Both the position numbers and the translations under genes were made by a program. The notes beneath the pieces are model-generated. The model saw nothing but the letters and a program-made list of their open reading frames with translations. It had not been told where the DNA came from and searched no databases. From Aphrocallistes beatrix (Eukaryota; Porifera; Hexactinellida; Sceptrulophora; Aphrocallistidae): DNA of 64,000 bases. Where the stretch lies: positions 620,001 to 684,000 of the forward strand of contig OY725500.1 of the NCBI GenBank assembly GCA_963281255.1, given 5' to 3'. Below, piece by piece: positions 9,694-19,700 of this stretch; position 1 is the stretch's first letter; the number at the start of each line of letters is the position of its first letter.

Positions 9694-10358
9694 GCCCTGG
9701 TCCGTGTCTGTATATCCAGCCGTGCCCCAACCCTTCAATAATTGAGTGAGACTCTTGATCTGAGCGGAACCAACTCTACGTACTTAGAGAAAGTGTCTAT
9801 GATCAACAGAAAGTAGCGATGGCCAGAATCCGCATAGGGCAGTGTGGTCACGTCGAAAGCGACTGTTTGTCTTGGTCTCGAAGACTGAACCGATGGGACC
9901 AGCTTTTCCCGTGGTTGGTTCTTCGGCTTATTGAGGCCACACACCGTGCATTTTCTACAAAACTCCACCACATCCTTGTCCATTCTTCTCCAATAGAACC
10001 CTTTGCAAGTTTGCAGGCCGTTTTTCGCCATCGAAGTGGCCTTCATTATGTACTAACCCCATAATCTTCTCTCTCAGTGACTGGGGACAACTGCCTTCTG
10101 TATAGAAGGCCTTAACCATATACATTTCTTTCTGCTTTTTGAAAAGCCCATCCGTTATCCTCCACTTGTTGCGAGCTGATCTTTTGCCGATACTATGCAC
10201 GGATCGTTCCTTTGAGCTCTCAACAGCTCATCCCTAAGTGATTCGTTTGCAAGTTTAAGTGTGATATGCGAATCGGCTGCTAAGATAACGCTCGTATCAC
10301 ATAAGGACAATGCAGGATCAGTGTAGCCAGTCATTTCATTGCACTTCTTAGCTGAGGA

Positions 10359-12878
10359 ATGAAAGGCGGGATAACCATACTGAGAACTCGTCCTCAGAGA
10401 GAGCGAGTGTTTGGTGCGATGCAGGCACTGGCAGGTGTCTCCTGTCGCTGTCCCGCACACTCCACTCCTCACAGCCACTCCTCCCAGGCGGACACTGGCA
10501 GCACGGACTACGCGTACGAGATAGCCTCCAGCAGCGTGCGGATAGGCAGGGGGGTGAGTGGAGAGGTCGGGATGGACTTGGCGAACAGAGGCTTGAAGCG
10601 AGTTCTTCTCTTCACTGACAAGAACGTGCGGGAGCAGCTGGCATTCTCTACAGTCAGGGACGCACTCAAACGGGAAGATGTACAATTCGAAATCTTTGAT
10701 CAGGTCTATTTATGGGAATAATCTTAGAACAAAAGTTTAACATATTTTGATTGCTGAATGGTTGCCAGGTGCGCATAGAGCCTACAGACAAGAGTGTGAG
10801 GGAGGCGATCCACTTCACTCAGAGAGGACAGTTCGATGGATTCGTGGCAGTGGGAGGGGGCTCTGTCATGGACACGAGTAAGGTAGCAAGACTCTTCGAC
10901 GCCTACAGAGACAAGGACCTGTTAGATTTCATCCCTCCTCCTCTCGGAAAGGGAGAACCAATCCTGAAAACTCTGAAAACTCTCGTCTGCATCCCGACCA
11001 CGTCTGGGACTGGTAGCGAGAGCACAGGTGCTGCAATCTTCAACGTACAATCCGAGAATATTAAAACAGGATTCTCCAGCCGAGGTCTCTACCCTTCCTT
11101 GGCCTTGATAGACCCTTACAACACTCTATCCATGCCCAAAAACGTGAAGAAGTACACTGGGTTTGACTTGCTGTGCCACGCGCTAGAAGCCTACACGACA
11201 CTTCCTTATCACTTCAGAAAACCCTTGCCTGCCAACCCTAAGTTCAGACCCGCTGGTCAAGGCAGCAATCCCGTTTCTGATATCTGGAGTAAGGAGACGT
11301 TGAAGTGAGTTGGATAACATACATTCCAACCGTTTCATTTGATAAATATACAGTGGAGTTCGCTTATACTTAAGTAACAACTTCCTTATGAGCAATATTG
11401 CTCTATTAGCAACCAATTTTAAGTCCCAAGTGTAGATTTTGTATCAATTATGTTCCCTTATTAGCAACTTCGCATATTAGCAATCATTTTGTGAGCAAAA
11501 CCCGAGTTTCTAATAAGCAAATTCCACTGTAAAATATAATGGGCGAAACGATACGTTTGTATGCAACAGATCCTGATTGGTTAGATTTAACAGCAGATTC
11601 TATTATAACAACTTTGTATTCTATTTCTATTTGAAAGTATAATTCCCATACATGCCAACCGTCCCGTTTTTTGCGGGACGTCCCACTTTTTTCACTCTTC
11701 TCCTGAGCTAATTTTGACAAGTGTCCCGTTTTTACATGAAATCTCCCCATTATGTCCCGTTTTTTTAAATTCTATGTACGTATAATACTTTTCTATTGCG
11801 GCCCGCCATGTCTCGCGAAATTCAACGCTGCGTCCCGCTTTTATCATGGCTCAGGTTGGCATGCATGAATTCCAGCTCACTGCTTAATGACTGGACTCTG
11901 TAGGATATGCTACAAGCACTTCTTCAATTCTGTGGAGGCTATCGAAGACATAGAGGCCAGTTCTCAGATGAGTTTCGCCGCCCTACTCGGTGGATTTGGG
12001 TTCGGAAATGGAGGAGTGCATCTCTGCCACGCGTTGTCCTACGGAATCGCTTGTGTGCCAAAGCAGTTCTCTCCCTCAGGCTACCCCGAGGATAGTCCCA
12101 TAATCCCCCACGGCCTCGCCGTAGTGCTAACAGCTCCAGCTGTCTTCAATCAGGTGGGACATGTCTGGCCTGACAGGTGCATAGAGCTAGCTGGACTCTT
12201 GGGTGAGCTGATGTAGGGCATTAGTCGATCGTGAAAAAGAAGATCAGATCTAGATCATTTTTCCGATCGTTTTGTTACTTAGATTTATTTTTATCGGAAC
12301 TAAATTCGAAATACTGATCAAACTTAGCTTCCAGAATTCGTAATAGTATTTTAGTGCTGGAAGTAGACTCAATTTAGTAACAGTATAGAAACATAAAAGT
12401 TAATGATGATGAGGAGAGAAGACAATACAAATTTCCAAAAATAATCGAAAACATTATCGGGATAAAAAAGGATCTCGAACTTCCTCCGATCATTCAAAAA
12501 AAATCCGATCTTCATTCGATCGTCATACTAATAGGATGCACTATCAACACAAAATGACCGATGTGACCTTATTAAGCGGAGTCGACTGTATGTGATTACT
12601 GGACTAGCATTATACTATATTCTCAATTGATAGGTGCGAATAGTCGCAACATCAAAACAGAAGATGCAGGTCGCTGTCTGTCTGATCAGATCTGCAAGCT
12701 GATGGACAGACTGAGCATTCCTAACGGACTGTCTGCACTCGGCCTGAAAGAGGAAGATATCCCTGTAATGGTGGAGAAGACTGTCCCCCATGAAAGGATC
12801 ACCAAACTAGCTCCCAACCCAGTCGATGAAAGGTTCCTCTCAGACATTCTCCTCCGTTCACTTACAGTCTACAATTAA
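10359..12878 (+). CDS. ADHFE1: hydroxyacid-oxoacid transhydrogenase (iron-type ADH), copy B
   Basis: Four exons: 10359-10703, 10769-11304, 11904-12202, 12634-12878; 1425 nt, 474 codons, all junctions GT-AG and in the same phases as copies A and C. It keeps the NAD-site [78 protein letters not shown] and a C-terminal LAPNPVDERFLSDILLRS. The leader before MQALAG may or may not be translated; a second ATG is at 10419. Nearly identical to copy C throughout and to copy A only in exon 1 and the start of exon 2. The gypsy remnant ends about 60 bp before the start, so the original promoter may be displaced. Intron 2 contains MITE D and a P-family repeat, neither present in copy C; intron 3 has a truncated family-A MITE shared with copy C. 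Confidence 0.92.
11351..11529. mobile_element. MITE family D, copy 1
   Basis: 179 bp between TA dinucleotides in ADHFE1-B intron 2. Left end CAGTGGAGTTCGCTTATAC, right end TAAGCAAATTCCACTG. Interior has repeated TTAGCAA motifs; related to 39357-39833. Confidence 0.82.
11648..11867. mobile_element. P-family repeat, copy 4, in ADHFE1-B intron 2
   Basis: 220 bp; ATACATGCCAACCGTCCCG at the left, GCTCAGGTTGGCATGCAT at the right. Absent from intron 2 of copy C, so it arrived after the B/C split. Confidence 0.82.
12534..12588. mobile_element. MITE family A, truncated, ADHFE1-B intron 3
   Basis: Only the right end remains (AAAATGACCGATGTGACC ... GCGGAGTCGACTG). The following bases GTATGTGATTACTGGACTAG (starting inside the TA target) are identical after the longer copy in ADHFE1-C. 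Confidence 0.75.
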
Positions 12879-13162
12879 ATGCATAGCTTAATCTTGTTCG
12901 AATATTTTAGATATTTCGAAGTTTGTTTTAGGAATATTTTGATACCTCATTTCTTACACTTATATACATCCATAATATCCGGGATACTATTGAGAATAAA
13001 ATATTGTTGCTACCTGTATACTAAACTCCGAGCAACCTGGGTTGTCCGAGTTCTTCTATGTAGCAACTTAAATCGCAATTTAGGAAACCATTTCTTCATT
13101 ATAATTTAGAATTATTATGAGCTTTGTATAATATCCCGCCGTAGTGAGGGGTCTAATATCTA

Positions 13163-13322
13163 CAGGGTTGCCGTGGGAATGGAATTTCAATTCCCATTCC
13201 CACAGATTCCCACATGTGGGAATCCCCATAGGCTTAAAGTAATTCCCACTCCCATCCCATATGGGAATCTTCGTGCTTTCCCATGGGAGTTCACACAGAT
13301 TCCCATTCCCATGGCAACCCTG
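13163..13322. mobile_element. hAT-type MITE, 160 bp, with 8-bp target duplication
   Basis: Ends CAGGGTTGCCGTGGGAATGG and CCATTCCCATGGCAACCCTG-like inverted repeat. Flanked by AATATCTA (13155-13162) and AATATTTA (13323-13330), an 8-bp duplication with one change. The interior is largely made of TGGGAAT / ATTCCCA repeats. Confidence 0.85.
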
Positions 13323-13416
13323 AATATTTACTTGTCAGAAACATTTTAACCGATGGATATGTCCATTATAAGGTATGTGGCATAGGCACCAAGTTTTGGA
13401 AAATGAAATAAATCCT

Positions 13417-13610
13417 GCTGGAGACAATCCTGAGTAACTCTCTCCGCGTCTACCAACACTGATTCATTCTCAACCAACGCACTTAAGCCTATTTCGATTT
13501 TAGCTAGTTTTATTTCGCGATTTATGGAACCTGTTTTTCATAATTTTGAATAATACCGAAACTGAATGAGTGCATTTATGCAGAACTTCACTGAATTTCG
13601 ATGTTAAAGT
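13417..13610 (+). pseudogene. ADHFE1: relic of an ADHFE1-A-type last exon and 3' flank
   Basis: From TGCTGGAGACAATCCTGAGT through the stop and about 140 bp of 3' flank, this matches copy A (6280-6470), not copies B or C. It has no upstream exon attached. It marks the edge of a former A-type copy or the junction of the tandem duplication. Confidence 0.85.
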
Positions 13611-13639
13611 TAAATATAAAGCTCATCGGCAGTGGGAAT

Positions 13640-13885
13640 CGGAATGAGACCTAAAGTTGAAGTAGGAATAAGACCTAAAACGTGTGAAGTAGGAATAAGA
13701 CCTAAAATTGGAGGGAGAGAGAAAGTGAGCATTTTAGGTTTGAAATAGTGTCAATTGAGTGTGAAAGTGGCATTTTTATTCGTAAGGGGGGTACTGTGTG
13801 TCACTTTAGGTCTTAATCCTACTTAGTACGTTTAAGGTCTTATTCCTACTTAGTACGTTTTAGGTCTTATACCCTAATCCAGTTC
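13640..13885. repeat. inverted-repeat element with repeated arms
   Basis: Left arm has GAAGTAGGAATAAGACCTAA repeated; right arm has the reverse pattern (TTTAGGTCTTA..., ATTCCTACTTAGTACGTTT) repeated. Probably a MITE whose arms carry tandem sub-repeats; exact ends not resolved. Confidence 0.6.
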
Positions 13886-14002
13886 GGCTTATTTTTGTCA
13901 GTCATGAAGTGACCATTCAGCCACCATGGATCAAACTGAATCACATAAGGACAATCCAGGATCAGTGTAGCTAGTCATTTCATTGCATTTCTTAGCTGAG
14001 GG

Positions 14003-16024
14003 ATGAGGAGCGGGATAAGCATCCTGAGAACTCGTCCTCAGAGAGAGCGAGTGTTTGGTGCGATGCAGGCACTGGCAGGTGTCTCCTGTCGCTGTCCCGC
14101 ACACTCCACTCCTCACAGCCACTCCTCCCAGGCGGACACTGGCAGCACGGACTACGCGTACGAGATAGCCTCCAGCAGCGTGCGGATAGGCAGGGGGGTG
14201 AGTGGAGAGGTCGGGATAGACTTGGCGAACAGAGGCTTGAAGCGAGTTCTTCTCTTCACTGACAAGAACGTGCGGGAGCAGCTGGCATTCTCTACAGTCA
14301 GGGACGCACTCAAACGGGAAGATGTACAATTCGAAATCTTCGATCAGGTCTATTCATAGGAATAATCTTAGAACAAAAGTTTGACATAGTTTGATTGCTG
14401 AATGGTTGCCAGGTGCGCATAGAGCCTACAGACAAGAGTGTGAGGGAGGCGATCCACTTCACTCAGAGAGGACAGTTCGATGGATTCGTGGCAGTGGGAG
14501 GGGGCTCTGTCATGGATACGAGTAAGGTAGCAAGACTCTTCGACGCCTACAGAGACAAGGACCTGTTAGATTTCGTTCATCCTCCTCTCGGAAAGGGAGA
14601 ACCAATCCTGAAAACTCTGAAAACTCTCGTCTGCATCCCGACCACGTCTGGGACTGGTAGCGAGAGCACAGGTGCTGCAATCTTCAACGTACAATCCGAG
14701 AATATTAAAACAGGATTCTCCAGCCGAGGACTCTACCCTTCCTTGGCCTTGATAGACCCTGACAACACTCTATCCATGCCCAAGAACGTGAAGAAGTACA
14801 CTGGGTTTGACTTGCTGTGTCACGCGCTAGAAGCTTACACGACACTTCCTTATCACTTCAGAAAACCCTTCCCTGCCAACCCCAAGTTCAGACCAAGTGA
14901 TCAAGGTAGCAATCCCGTATCTGATATCTGGAGTAAGGAGACCGTGAAGTGAGTTGAAATTGGCAGGCCCATTTTGTATTACAATCACTAATACGCGGGC
15001 CCCATAATAGAGTGTTTTGAAAGAGTCGCGGGCCATCAAATTTAGTCTCGCGGGCCCCAGGTTGCCCACCGCTGTCATATAGGCTCGAATAAGAGCAAAT
15101 TTGAGGATACTAACATAACTAATTGCACAAACTAATCGAAATATCCCGCAAATAAAACCGCGAATAGTCGAGGGAATTATTCGCGAAGGGCAAAATTCGA
15201 CACAAAGTATTTTCCGCGAACGAGAAGTCCGCGAACGGCGAGGGCTGCCTGTATTCTATTTCCATTTGAAAGTATTAATTCCAGCTCACAGCTTAATGAC
15301 TGGACTCTGCAGGATATGCTACAAGCACTTCTTCAATTCTGTGGAGGCTATCGAAGACATAGAGGCCAGTTCTCAGATGAGTTTCGCCGCCCTACTCGGT
15401 GGATTCGGGTTCGGAAGTGGAGGAGTGCATCTCTGCCACGCGTTCTCCTACGGAATCGCTTGTGTGCCAAAGCAGTTCTCTCCCTCAGGCTACCCCGAGG
15501 ATAGTCCCATAATCCCCCACGGCCTCGCCGTAGTGCTAACAGCTCCAGCCGTCTTCAATCAGGTGGGACATGTCTGGCCTGACAGGTGCATAGAACTAGC
15601 TGGACTCTTGGGTGAGCTTTTGGCAGGACCACACATAGAAGTTAATACTAAATATTCTCGGTTAATAGGGTTCTTCGCTTAATCGGGCCAAAATGTCCTC
15701 TGACCGATGTGACCTTATTAAGCAGAGTCGACTGTATGTGATTACTGGACTAGCATTCAACTATATTCTCAATTGATAGGTGCTAATAGTCGCAACATCA
15801 AAACAGAAGATGCAGGTCGCTGTCTGTCTGATCAGATCTGCAAGCTGATGGACAGACTGAGCATTCCTAACGGACTGTCTGCACTCGGCCTGAAAGAGGA
15901 AGATATCCCTGTAGTGGTAGAGAAGACTGTCCCCCATGAAAGAATCACCAAACTAGCTCCCAACCCAGTCGATGAAAGGTTCCTCTCAGACATTCTCCTC
16001 CGTTCACTTACAGTCTACAATTAA
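14003..16024 (+). CDS. ADHFE1: hydroxyacid-oxoacid transhydrogenase (iron-type ADH), copy C
   Basis: Four exons: 14003-14347, 14413-14948, 15313-15611, 15780-16024; 1425 nt, 474 codons. Protein differs from copy B at only a handful of positions (for example DFVHPPLG against DFIPPPLG, LIDPDNTL against LIDPYNTL). All catalytic and NAD-binding motifs listed for the other copies are intact, so it should be an active mitochondrial transhydrogenase. Introns 1 and 3 and about 120 bp of 3' flank align with copy B; intron 2 is different, holding an hAT-like fragment instead of MITE D and a P repeat. The upstream flank joins sequence similar to that downstream of copy A (13880-13930), consistent with unequal crossing over in the array. 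Confidence 0.92.
14965..15077 (-). mobile_element. hAT-like element fragment in ADHFE1-C intron 2
   Basis: Read on the minus strand it begins CAGCGGTGGGCAACCTGGGG, a common hAT-type terminus, followed by repeated GGCCCGCG motifs. The other end is not clear, so a truncated or decayed copy. Confidence 0.6.
15619..15734. mobile_element. MITE family A, 5'-truncated, ADHFE1-C intron 3
   Basis: Starts inside the element (TTTTGGCAGGACC) and runs to the right end AAGCAGAGTCGACTG followed by TA. Same insertion site as in copy B. Confidence 0.8.
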
Positions 16025-16701
16025 ATGCATAGCTTAATCTTGTTCGAATATTTTAGATATTTCGAAGTTTGTTTTAGGAATATTTTGATACCTCATTTCT
16101 TACACTTATATACATCCATAATATCCGGGATACTATTGAGAATAAAAACGAAATATTGCCTCTCACATACTACAACCTGGGTTGCCTGAGTTCTTCTATG
16201 TGGTAATCGGACACTTCGTCGCTGGACATTTCGTCGCCGAACTTTTGTCTTATTAGAGACTAAAATAAACAGGCACTAATATGTAAGGAACGGAAAGTGA
16301 GGCTTTTGGAGTGAGTATGTTTTAGAAAAGGGTGAAAATGAGGCATTTTGATTGAGAAATCAGTAAGTGCGAAAGGGACATTTCAGGGGATTTATTTTAG
16401 TTTATTTTAGTCTCTAATAAGACAAAAGTTCGGGGACGAAAGTTCCAGCGGCGAAGTGTCCGATTACCCAGTTGAACCGATGGATATGTCCATATAGGGT
16501 ATGTGGTAGCGAGAATTGCCACTGTTCTAAATCTAAAAATTAACGCGGGAATTACTATTATTATAATATAATATATGCTATGACTTTATCCAATACAATT
16601 TGTATGAAATATCTAAGAGGATATCTAGAAAAGACACAAATTTCCATGTTGCACGTGTCTACGTTATGTACCTATTCCTACAATTACAATTAGCCTGTGT
16701 A
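16025..16701. other. gap between ADHFE1-C and PSMD2
   Basis: 3' flank of ADHFE1-C with AATAAA near 16140, then a 268-bp TIR element (16202-16469), then about 230 bp of A/T-rich 5' flank of PSMD2. Confidence 0.6.
16202..16469. mobile_element. 268-bp MITE with ~69-bp TIRs (family K)
   Basis: Left arm GGTAATCGGACACTTCGTCG... and right arm ...GCGAAGTGTCCGATTACC are inverted repeats over about 69 bp with about five mismatches. Interior is unique in the window. No coding capacity. Target duplication not clear. Confidence 0.82.
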
Positions 16702-19700
16702 ATGTCTGATAAACCTAAGAAGGACGAGAAAGATGAAAATAAGACGGAAGAGCCTACCATAGCTCCTGAAGAGCTAGTGAGTTAGAGTTGTGAAGGAATG
16801 TAGATTGAAGTTAAAATTGTTCTTTTATAGTCAGAGGAAGACATCCAGTTGAAAGAGGAGCTGTTGTTGCTGGTAGAAAGATTGGAGGTTAGGAATTAAA
16901 AGATACATATATGTAATTTTCACACCTCTGCTTCGTTGCTATTCTAACGGGGCTGCACTATCGGTCTGGCGACTGACACTTTTCTAAAATTGTTGTCCCT
17001 TATACACACAGGGATGGTCACAGGAATTTGGCTAACCTGAGGTCGGAGGGAATCCAGGGCTCCCTATGTTTGTGGCTTTGGCCGATCCACAGATCCAGGA
17101 CAAATGCCCCCATCCCCCCCCTTTATATACAGTATCCCCGGTGTGAGAGTCTGTTTTCTAAAATACTTTGTTTATTCGGAGTTTAGGATGAGAAAGAAGA
17201 GTTGCGTAAGAGTGCGTTGGAGCTGTTGAGGAAACAGATCCGCTCTTCTACCAGCTCCATGACCTCTGTACCCAAACCGCTCAAGTTCCTTCGCCCTCAC
17301 TACCAGCGGATAGAGTCCATCTACGAGACGTATCCTGATGGAGAGTTTAAAGTGAGTATTTCCTTTCGGCATTCACTTCCAAATACAATTACAGTGGAAC
17401 CTCGTTAATACAAACACCAGGGATGGTAAAATTTGTTTGTATTATCCGGAATAATTTAGATATATTTTCGTCTATAAAGAATAAAATATCTGTTCGTATT
17501 ATCGGACTTTCATGTTATCCATGTTCGTATTAACTCTCGTTCTACTGTACATTCCAAGGACAGGAGTTTGTATCATAGCAAAAAGCTCATTTCATATCGA
17601 ATATGAATAACAGTGCTTAGTTAGCCACGACACTCAAGATTTGGTGGAAGTAATGTGTCGATAATACTGTATAGGAACTACTGTATAGGATGTATGAGTA
17701 TGAGTGTATTTGTTTGTAGAAGGAGCTGGCAGATGTACTGAGTGTGGTTGGGATGACGATTGGAGAGAAGAGAGATTGTCTCAAGTACAGATTGCAAGGA
17801 ACTTCAGAGACAGTCATCTCATGGGGACACGAATACGTTAGGTACATTAACACCTAATTTCATAGTATTACACTCATTCAATATTGACACGATTGCATTT
17901 CATTGATAAGTCTGCTTATATTGGAATTCTAAGGATTTTGTATCTTACTAATTAAAGAGAAAATTACGCGTATATGCGAAATTGCAAAAAATAACTTCGA
18001 CATCTTTACCAATTTGAACCAACTTTTGCACACAAACACTCTTCGACATTGTTAACTGCAGTTTTGTAAAAACACACACACTAAAATGACTCTGGGAGGC
18101 TTATTTTTTTACCCAAAATCCCCACTTGATCGGAAAATTTTGAAGTCAAATTTAGGCAAACTGCTATATACGTATATATATATATATATATATACAGTCG
18201 ACTCCGCTTAATAGGGCCACATCGGTCAGAGGACATTTTGGCCCGATTAAGCGGAGAACCCTATTAACCGAAAATATTTTGTATTAGCTTCTATGTGTGA
18301 GAGCTATTCTGGTCCTACCAAAAGTGGTCCGATTAAGCGGCTGACCCGATTAAACAGTGACCCTATTAAGCGGAGTCAACTGTATATATACGTATATATA
18401 TATATATACAATCGACTCCGCTTAATAGGGTCACTGGTTAATCGGGTCAACCACTTAATCGGGCCACTTTTGGCAGGACCGGAGTAGCTCTCACACATAG
18501 AAGCTAATACAAAATATTTTCGGTTAATAGGGTTCTCCGCTTAATCGGGGCAAAATGTCTTCTGACCGATGTGATTAAGCGGAGTCGACTGTATATATAT
18601 TATGTATATATAAACGGGACAGTTGGCAAGGAAGATATATATATATTTTCCGTAGACATCTGTCCGGAGAGATACAAGCCGAGTACCGAGAGAAAGTGAA
18701 GGGTTCGGATGAGGACATGGACGTAGACGTGGACTATCTGATGGAACTTGTGAAGGAGATTGTCCCTTTCAATATGGAGCACAATGCTGAGTGCGAGGCC
18801 TGTGACCTTCTGATGGAGGTGGAGCGACTAGACACACTGGAGGAGTACGTGGATGAAACCGCTCATGAGAGAGTCTGTCTCTACCTGGCTAGGTAAGATT
18901 GGACCAGGGATGTAGCCTGACTTATCAAAATGTTCCTAATTTTCAGGTCATGAATGAAACCATTACAATCAGTTCATTTCATTCAATCAAAAAGAATGTG
19001 TTTACTCAAAGTAAAATTGAGGAGGGGAGAGGGATATTTTTTAGTTTCCTTTCTGAACTTTTGATATGCCAGGATGTAACTTTTGTTGCCTCGAAGCGAA
19101 GGATTACAAGTTTACACACTCGCATTGAACTTTTCATTGTTGTGTAGTTGTGTGAACTATGTGGCAGAGCCAGAGAACACTAAGCTGCTGCTCGTAGCTG
19201 TGAGCATCCTGAGGAAGTTCAACAAGCTACCAGTTGCCATGAGGCTAGCCATGCAGCTCAACGACCTCAAACTCATCAAAGACATCTTCTTCTCTTGTCC
19301 AGACGAGTGAGTTAAATCGAGACTGTATATCTTGATCAGAAATTATGATCAAAATATACAGTCTCAGTTCAATCTTGTAACCGTACCTAATACTGCTATG
19401 ATGTTTTGTGTGGGATATGACTTGTTTCAAATTAGTCAGACCTAATATATTTCTTGACACAAATGTCCCGCTTTGTATCTCTTCTTTTCTCGAGTGTTCT
19501 GTTTTTACATGAAATTTCTCCATCTATCCCGGGTTTATTTAGTTCTTGTATAATTCCATTATATTGCGTCCAGCCATGTCTCGCGAAATTCAACGGCGCG
19601 TCCTCGCTTTTATGATGGCTCAGCAGTGACGGATTTAGGGGGGGGGGGCACGGGGAGCACGTGCCCCCCCTTGAAAAGTTACTACATTAAATATTCACAT

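Larger units (their letters stand above)
7361..10295 (-). pseudogene. Ty3/gypsy retrotransposon pol remnant (integrase region), antisense and interrupted
   Basis: Read on the minus strand from 10295 down. It begins in the linker before integrase (LRDELLRAQRNDP), then the integrase HHCC zinc finger (HNEGH, later CRKCTVC) split by a frameshift near 10040. The core follows: TVAFDVTTLPYADSG and IIDTFSKYVELVP (to 9735), a gap with a P-family repeat, then a segment at about 9480-9250 with KKHSTAYHPEGNGQAERGI carrying the catalytic Glu. The core resumes past an inserted element with GFVPYKIMFGVDPRP (near 8054) and ends in a degenerate C-terminal region to 7361. Frameshift and insertions show it is dead. 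No gag, protease, RT or clear LTRs are seen here. Confidence 0.85.
12879..14002. other. gap between ADHFE1-B and ADHFE1-C
   Basis: Holds the 3' flank shared with copy C (to about 13000, with an AATAAA), an hAT-type MITE (13163-13322), a relic of an A-type copy (13417-13610), an inverted-repeat element (13640-13885), and upstream flank shared with copy B. Confidence 0.7.

Noticed and set aside
7361..10295. Endogenous retrovirus with envelope
   Set aside because: Only Ty3/gypsy pol (integrase region) is recognisable; no envelope, gag or LTR pair seen.
13931..14329. Antisense 132-codon ORF opposite ADHFE1-C exon 1, repeated in A and B
   Set aside because: It is the reverse-strand shadow of the duplicated exon 1; no codon-level evidence of its own.
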